NCBI RefSeq assembly: GCF_038396675.1
Contig: NC_088926.1
Location: 39,597,501-39,661,500 of the forward strand
Reading direction: 5' to 3'
DNA: 64,000 bases
Source: Hydra vulgaris
Taxonomy: Eukaryota > Cnidaria > Hydrozoa > Anthoathecata > Hydridae
Below the pieces are notes generated by a model. That model was not told the origin of the DNA and did no database searches. It was given only the letters and a program-made list of their open reading frames with translations. This document shows, in pieces, positions 57,638 to 64,000 of this stretch; the stretch's first letter is position 1, and every line of letters begins with the position of its first letter. A program made the translations under genes and the position numbers.

Positions 57638-57785
57638 ATTGGTAATGTCTCAAACTTGTACAAAGTACAAGTTTGAGACATTACCAATAATAGTAACAAG
57701 TAATATTGATAATGTCTCAAACTAGACACAAGTAAAATATGAAACTATGAACTAGTTCAAAGTACAAGTTCATAATTTCGTATTT
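57638..57785. repeat. Two consecutive inverted repeats
   Basis: TTGGTAATGTCTCAAACTTG with its exact complement to 57687 (3-nt loop), and AAAATATGAAACTATGAACT with a two-mismatch complement ending near 57786. TAATGTCTCAAACT also recurs in direct orientation at about 57709. Confidence 0.9.
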
Positions 57786-57789
57786 TATT

Positions 57790-58990
57790 TCTTTAAAATG
57801 ACAGCATAAAAAATGACAAACAATTGTTTCACTGCGATCTAAATGTTTATTGAGCGAATACTATCAAAAAAATCAACAAAAAAAATTTTTTTTTTTTCAA
57901 AACTTAAGTCTATAAAAAAAATTATTATGAATTCGAACCTCTGTTTTTTTGTTTTAATTCCTCTTAAATTTATTATTATCGATAAAAAAAGCAATAACGA
58001 GAAACGCGTACGTATCTACTTGAGCTTTAAAGTTTATTCGTTTAGGCAGCTATAAAAAGGCCAGTTTTTGAACCACGAGATCAGTACCATAGTGATGTTT
58101 AATGATGTAAAACTTTAAGTGGTTGATACAGGTTGATCTGTTGGTTTTAAATGGTATGTTTAAAAGTTTTTTTTTGTTTTTTTACTCAAAATAAACGATG
58201 TTTTCTTTGTTAAAAATATATATATAAAGTGTACATAAAACAATTTTTTTAGTTTATTTAAATATTAACATAATAATATATAAGTTATTAATATGATAAA
58301 AAAATAAACTTAAAGTTCTTTAAAATAATAAAAGAAAGTTTTAAAAAAATGTAAAAAGAAAATTTTCGAACCTTTTGATGAAAAGTTTTTAAGGCGATAT
58401 TTAAATAACAAATATGATATTTTATCGCAAAAATATTTTCCAATAAAATATAATTTCTTGCTTAATAAAATGTTAAACGATTCTTGCCATTTTTTTAATT
58501 TAAAAATTTTTTGCATGGATTTGCCACACTTTGACCACACTGTGTAATGTAACCACATTAATTTGACCACACTGTTAAGTACACACTGTGTAATGTAGTA
58601 AAATTGTTAACTTTACTATCTAAAACGAAATGTAAATTTATCGAATAATTTTAAATTTTGTAGAAAAATATTGTAAATTACAATATTTGTGACCATGCAA
58701 GAGTTATACCCCCCTCTCATTTCGGGGGACCGGAAAATTTGCATCTTCCTGCGGACGCTCATGCATGTGTGTGCATAGTAAGAAACTATACCCTCTACTC
58801 CCTGTATCATACATCTTTTTATGTTGGCGAACTAGGATCTTTAGTCAGAATTTTAACTTATTTATTGATTAGCTGGTTAATTGTGATAAATTAGAAAATC
58901 AAAGTACGTACTTTTAAATTGAACCACCTCCCCCTCCTCCTCCCTCGTACGCTTTCGTACGCTTTTCGATGACCTCCCCACTCTCCCTTC
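57790..58990. other. AT-rich stretch with a duplicated CACACTGTGTAATGTA
   Basis: GACCACACTGTGTAATGTA at about 58532 and TACACACTGTGTAATGTAG at about 58576. On the minus strand both contain CACAGTG, the heptamer used by Transib ends and RAG signal sequences, about 1 kb upstream of the minus-strand Transib fragment. This may be coincidence. No gene recognised. Confidence 0.3.
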
Positions 58991-59002
58991 CCCAATTCAA
59001 AA

Positions 59003-59245
59003 GAGACTATGCTGTCAAAATATATTTTGGATTTAAAAGAAAAAAATAAAACTTTTAATTTACAATGGTATATTCTAAAACCTGCCTCTGCCTACAATAG
59101 CATTTCCAAAAAATGTATGCTGTGTTTGCAAGAAAAATTTGAAATAATTACTCATTTAAATCAGGAAAATTTATTAAATAAAAAATCTGAATTAATTTCT
59201 AAATGTAGACACGAAAATAAATACCTCTTAAAAAATAATAAAAAA
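59003..59245 (+). pseudogene. Penelope-like element, C-terminal fragment
   Basis: Reads MLSKYILDLKEKNKTFNLQW, ILKPASAYNSISKKCMLCLQ, EKFEIITHLNQENLLNKKSE and LISKCRHENKYLL. The sequence LS-YIW-LKD----INWSI---A-PY----KKC-LCL-EK, then LLNKRSELVSKCRH-NKFLL, is what is known at the end of the GIY-YIG endonuclease region of Penelope-like elements. The upstream RT is absent, so the copy is 5'-truncated. Confidence 0.65.
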
Positions 59246-59345
59246 CAAATGACCAAATTAAATTATCCCCATTTTTTTTTTTTTTTTTTTTTTTTGCCGT
59301 TTAAAAATATACATTCCGTAATTTACTAACAAAATATAAATATAG

Positions 59346-59393
59346 CAGGGGCGAGAAGAAGACTAATATGTCTTATCACCAAGCCCCTTTATA
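59346..59393. repeat. Compound hairpin after the Penelope fragment
   Basis: AGGGGC...GCCCCT enclose AAGAC-TAATAT-GTCTT. It resembles a structured element tail. It lacks the CTGATGA and GAAA core of a hammerhead ribozyme. Confidence 0.55.
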
Positions 59394-59664
59394 AATTCCG
59401 TAAATATAAAGTTTAATTTTAAAATAAGAAACTTCGTTAAATTTATAAAATAAACAAATGTAAAAAAGTGGTAAAATAATAAATAAAACATCTATTAATA
59501 AAAAAAAAAAAAAAAAGGTGAAGAATTAGCTAGAAGCGCTATGGGCTTAGCAAAAAACAAAAACAATAAAAATATATATATTAGGATATAAATAAATTTA
59601 ACTCAGTCTTTTTCTAAGATTAATATACTTTTCATGTATTTGATTGATAAATCATAATGTAATT

Positions 59665-62600
59665 TCAGAAATAGTTTTGTGGTAAATCATTCTTTATTAA
59701 TAGCTGTCTTAGTTTTGTCTTAAACTCATTAAGCATTGTTAGAGTTTTAAGTTCAGTTGAAAGTATTTTATTCCATGCCTTTGGTCCTCTTATTGAAATT
59801 GAAAAATCAGTTGCTGCATAATAACTTTTGGGCTGTATATATCTGTTATTTGAATATCTAGTTAGATATTTATTTTCCTTTATTTTGAATAACGGGTTAA
59901 ATATTTTTGGAATGATACTTTTATTAATTTTGAACATAAAAATTAGGAGATGATAAATATTTATTTGGTAGATATTTAGTATATTTAAGTTAATAAATAA
60001 GGGTCGAGAGGGTGTATAGCGGCTTTTATTGGATATAATTCTGATAGCATGTTTTTGCATATTAAAGAGTTTTTTCAATTTATTTTAATTGGTACTACAC
60101 CATGCAATGCTAGCGTAATTAAGATAGGAATGAATAAAGGAGAAATATAAGAGTTTTAAACAACTTAGATTTAAAAATGGTTTTGCCCTATATAGCATAC
60201 CGATGTTCCTTGATATTTTACCTTCAATATATTTTATCTGACATCTCCAAGTTACATTTTCGTCCAGGAGTACGCCTAGAATTTTTAATGATACCTCTCT
60301 TTTTATTTCATAATTGTTAATACAAAGATTTGGAAGTTTTAATGGAATTTTGTCTCTTTCATGATAGCGACGGAAAAAAGTATATTTTGTTTTTATTACA
60401 TTTAGAGATAATTTGTTTGCTCTAAACCATTTAGAAAGATATTGAAGTTCTACAGTTTTAAATAAGATTTTTATGTCATTGTGAGCATAAAATAGATTAG
60501 TATCATCTGCAAACAAGATTGAGTCTAATATATTACAAGACTTACTTAAGTCGTTGATATATATTAGAAATAAGAGCGGTCCTAATATAGAGCCTTGAGG
60601 TACTCCACAAGTTATATTCATATTGTTAGTTTTACTGCAATTATGAGAAATGTATTGCTGTCTATTTGACAGGTAGCTTTTAAACCATTTAAAGTTCGAG
60701 TGTTTAATACCATAGTTTTTTAGTTTGGTTAATAAAATATTATGATTTACAGTGTCAAAAGCCTTACTGAGATCAATAAACACGCCTAAAGTATATTTAT
60801 TTTCATCAAAAGATTTCAAAATATCGTGAACAAGATAGGCAATTGCCTGATCAGTGGAGTGACCGTTTTTGAATCCGAATTGTTTATTATAAAGGATGTT
60901 ATTAATATCTAAGAAATGGTACAATCTTTTATACATAATATGTTCTAGTATTTTTAAAAAACATGGTAGTATTGAAATAGGCCTGTAATTTGAGACACAA
61001 GTTGCATCTCCAGATTTTAGAACTGGTATCGCCCTGGCCACTTTTAGTTTGTCAGGAAAGATACCTTGTTCTAAAGAAAGACTGAAAATGTGCAAAAGCG
61101 GAGTTTTTAAATAAAATATTGATTTAATTATTATATTGCTACTTACATCATCAACTCCATTACCTTTATTTGATTTTAATAAATTTACAGCATCAAGTAG
61201 TTCTTGTTCAGATAACTTATTATTTTCCATGAGATCATTATTAGAGGTCAAATATGACTCGAAGCTAGTTTTGCTGTTTTTTACTTTGGAAGCCAAACTC
61301 GGGCCTGTATTAACAAACTCATGATTGAAAGAATTAGAAATTAACGTTTCATTAGTAATTTCACAATTATTTATAATGAGTTTTTTGGGAAGTTCATTAG
61401 CGCTTATGTTTTTTTTTCCTATCACCTCTTTCATTATGCGCCACATTTTTTGTGCATCATTTTTGCAGTGATGTAATTGGTTGGTATAATACTGTTTTTT
61501 TCGAATACTTTATAACTGTCTCGAAAAGACGTTTGCAATTTTTATATTTTGTTTCATTTTTATAAGTTCTTTTTTTTATAAATTTTTCGTACAAACGTTT
61601 TTTTTTTTGTGATGACTTTATTATTCCCGCCGTTTACAGGGATTCTGATGGGATTTGGTTTTGATTAATTTACTAATAATTGGGAAAGCTTCATTATAGT
61701 GGTCTTGAAATATGCAATGAAAAATATTATAAGCTTCCTGAGCATTTTTAGTTTTTAAAATAGTTTCCCAGTTTGTTGTGGATAACAGATTCATAAAAGT
61801 CATAGTGGATGTATCATTAATTATTCGCTTTTTAATTTCTTTTTTTTCTGATATTTTATTGATGCTTTTTTGTGAAATTATAAAAACCGGAAAGTGGTCT
61901 GATATATCAGTGACAAAAATTCCAGTCTTAACTTTTATGTTTTTGAAATTGTTTATTATGATTTGATCGATCAGTGTAGCACTATTTTTTGTTATGCGAG
62001 TTGGTTTATTAATTGTTGGAATAAAACCATTTTGAAATATAATATTAGTAAGATTTCTGACGTTTTTATTATTTTTATAATCGAGAAAATCTAAATTGAG
62101 ATCGCCTACACAATAAATTAGCTTGCCATAAGTATCTTTTTTTGTGACTAAACCTTTAAAGTGTTTGCTAAATGCTTTTATATTACCTGAAGGCGGTTTA
62201 TATATGACGTGCAGAATTACGTTTTTGCTGGCATCGTTTAAGACCTCAACGTTTAGTAACTCAAAATCCTTTGTTATTGAGCACATTTCTTTACGCAGTT
62301 TAAAATCTAAAGAGTTATGTATGAAAATGCACACTCCACCTCCTATTTTTTCAGATCCTTTTATTTGATGAACAACTTTATAATTATTAAGTTGAAAGTT
62401 AGAGTTATTTTCGATTTCTTTATTCCTGCACCATGTTTCTGTTAGACATATAATTTGAAATTTTATTTTAACGCTAAACAAAAATTCTTTAAATTTATTA
62501 AAGTTTTTTTGTATACTCCTTATACTTAGATGCAGAATGGATAGTGCATTAACATCAATGTTGCCAATGAGCGTTGAAATGTTCGAGTTGTAATAATAAG

Positions 62601-62847
62601 AGCTTATATTTTCCTCTCCATCCCCTTCTTTAAAAAAACTAATGTTTAATTCAGGGTTATTTTCGAAAAGTATATTTTTGTTTCTTAGGAAAGCTTTAAG
62701 TTTATTTATGTCATTATTATTGCCATTATTATTGGATGTGTAATTTTTTGCATTAAAATTAGATAATAAATTAGTTTCCATTTTAAAATAAGAATTTAAA
62801 CAATAAAATAACAAATAAAAAAAATTTACTTTTCTTTGGGAGTCCAT
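59665..62847 (-). pseudogene. LINE ORF2: APE endonuclease and reverse transcriptase
   Basis: The first ATG at 62847 overlaps the end of ORF1 by 22 nt; METNLLSNFN at 62781 is the likelier start. Endonuclease (62847-61621): LHLSIRSIQKNFNKFKEFL, FQIICLTETWC (catalytic Glu), GGGVCIFIHNS, YCVGDLNLDFLD, ATLIDQIIINN, ISDHFPVFII (catalytic His). A short frame shift at about 61640 separates it from the linker, which is open (KSSQKKKRLYEKFIKKR). RT (61446-60085): GNGVDDVSSNII, SNYRPISILPCFLKILEHIM, KQFGFKNGHSTDQAIAYLVH, VFIDLSKAFDTVNHNILLTK, CGVPQGSILGPLLFLIYIND and ILFADDTNLFY (catalytic FADD). A TAA at 60082-60084 (where AAA is expected) splits off the C-terminal 137 residues, ending NDLPQNYF. With these two lesions repaired the protein would exceed 1,000 residues, as usual for the group. 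Confidence 0.88.
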
Positions 62848-63621
62848 TCGCGAATGATTAGTTTATCGTACGATATAACCGCATATTTTCCGCCTTCTCG
62901 TTCTTTTTTCAGTTGTTCTCGAAGCTTGTTTCTTATAATTGTAGTTTCGGCGCAGTAGTCTTCGTTTATGTAAATATTTTTTCCTTTTAAATTTTTCGCC
63001 TGTTTTAAAATTTCTACTTTGTCTTTATAGTTTAGTAGCTTAACAACTATTGGGCGAGTTTTGTGTGTGTTTCTCAATCCTGTCCTGTGAGCCCTCTCGA
63101 TTTGTATACTTTTTAAACCAAGTGTATCTTCAAACATCTTTTGTACCTTAGGTTCGCTTACACTCCAATTTTCGTTTTCGCTTTCTTTCAGGCCTTCTAT
63201 TCTGAGGTTGTTCCTTCGTGAACGATCTTCGATTTCTCTAAGCTTATTCTTTATTTTTAGTATTTCGCTATTGTCTTTAATTTTATTGCTTAACTCTTTT
63301 GTTTTTTTCTTTACAACTTCAAATTTATTCGAAATAATCTCATCGTTAGTTTGGATAGATTTCATAATATCACTGCAATCAGATACAAGTGATATAACTT
63401 TTTTATTCGTTTCATCTAAATCCATTGCAATGTTATTAATTTTATATGAGTTTTCCCTTACGACCTTTTCATTCATATCTAGCCGCTCAGTAAGAATTTT
63501 CATATTTGCTGCAGTTATAGATATGAATACTTTTTCGTGATCTTTCAAAAGCTTTTCTCGTTTCTTCTAAAATATCTTTTTTTTGTTTCTCTAGTAAATC
63601 TGAAATCATCTTAATATCCAT
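62826..63621 (-). pseudogene. LINE ORF1 (L1-ORF1-like), one frameshift
   Basis: The natural start is ATG 63621 (MDIKMISDLLEKQKKDILEE). A one-base loss near 63545 shifts into the 240-codon frame that carries the rest (63548-62826). Coiled coil over about the first 120 codons (KINNIAMDLDETNKKVISLV, KNKLREIEDRSR), RRM-like part RRNNLRIEGLKESENENW and IERAHRTG, and C-terminal domain NIYINEDYCAETTIIRNKLR and YAVISYDKLIIREW. This protein would bind element RNA as a trimer in L1-type ORF1 proteins; by analogy only. The stop overlaps the first possible ATG of ORF2. A second relic of the family is at 55250-55975. Confidence 0.82.
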
Positions 63622-63644
63622 TTTAATTTAATTTTTTATTTTTT

Positions 63645-64000
63645 TATTTTTGAAGCAATAAAAACACGTCTGTTCACCACGATGTTCGGGATGATATGAA
63701 ATATAAACTGTTACTATTTTCTGTTTTACTGTGATTTATTTTAATAAAAACTAAATTCAAAACAAAACTACTAAAAACAAATACAAAATCACAATCTGTC
63801 TTTAAAAAACATTCCAAAGAAATTTATTTAATAATTACTTTCTGTAACTTCCCGTTAAAAAAATTAATATAGTAACTAAAAAAAAAAAAAAATATTTTTA
63901 TAATAATTTATAAATTCCTGTAAAATATATTTTTCTTTAAATTGAATTTTTTTTGAGATATAGTAACTTTTCCTGATGATCCAGCAATGGTGAAACTTTG
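63645..64000. other. Probable LINE 5' UTR and flank
   Basis: No coding sequence. CACGTCTGTTCACCACGATG near 63664 is slightly GC-richer than its surroundings and may be the UTR of the minus-strand LINE. Confidence 0.4.

Larger units (their letters stand above)
59530..63640 (-). mobile_element. Nearly full-length LINE (CR1/Jockey-like RT with L1-like ORF1)
   Basis: A minus-strand element of at least 4.1 kb: ORF1 62826-63621, ORF2 59665-62847, and a 3' UTR to about 59530 next to an A-run on the plus strand. It is the youngest-looking retroelement here: only one frameshift in ORF1, one frameshift and one stop in ORF2. The 5' UTR continues toward 64000 and its start was not identified. Confidence 0.82.

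Noticed and set aside
59346..59393. Hammerhead ribozyme
   Set aside because: The CTGATGA and GAAA core motifs are absent.

Overview
The window reads as invertebrate animal DNA, most likely a Hydra-type cnidarian. It is strongly AT-rich, has small GT/AG introns, and carries a spliced DUF4806 gene, an NB-ARC plus tetratricopeptide (NLR-like) gene and an unusually broad transposon mix (CR1/Jockey-type LINEs, Penelope, hAT, Mutator-like, Transib/RAG1-like, Tc1, piggyBac, Helentron-like, SINEs). The species call is an inference; no rRNA, full tRNA or other diagnostic gene is present.

Layout. 1-5.3 kb holds a tandem duplication, then the plus-strand DUF4806 gene (exons 978-4752), whose introns contain a 680-bp ACAT microsatellite and three tandem GC-rich Helentron-like copies. 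5.4-7.1 kb holds a hAT relic and an 11-copy 29-bp repeat. 7.15-11.3 kb is a minus-strand Mutator-like relic split by a 3-kb LINE. 12.16-16.75 kb is bounded by 50-bp inverted repeats and holds two more Mutator-like fragments, a SINE and a LINE tail. 19.1-23.2 kb is an unnamed RNase-H-like transposon gene next to a complete but decayed hAT element with recognisable terminal inverted repeats. 23.5-27.96 kb is a decayed two-ORF LINE. 28.07-30.48 kb is a non-autonomous element with about 86-bp inverted ends, followed by 570 bp of TA repeat. 32.6-35.1 kb is a nearly intact transposon-type gene with four TAA stops and one frameshift. 37-43 kb holds LINE, Transib and Tc1 relics. 44.7-47.2 kb holds a small TIR element built of degenerate tandem repeats and a piggyBac relic. 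48.9-51.3 kb is the NB-ARC/TPR gene on the minus strand. 55.2-59.3 kb holds LINE ORF1, second Transib and Penelope fragments. 59.5-63.6 kb is a nearly full-length LINE on the minus strand.

Only two loci look like host genes: DUF4806 (one in-frame TAG in a symmetric exon) and NB-ARC/TPR (one in-frame stop, one frame-breaking 58-bp duplication, one single-base deletion). Everything else recognisable is transposon-derived and most of it is broken.

The most unusual structural signal is a series of perfect or near-perfect inverted duplications with loops of 0-5 nt scattered through the whole window. In the hAT relic the inverted copy can be shown, from the conserved protein frame, to be an insertion. 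This points to recurrent fold-back template switching, or else to an assembly or library artefact.
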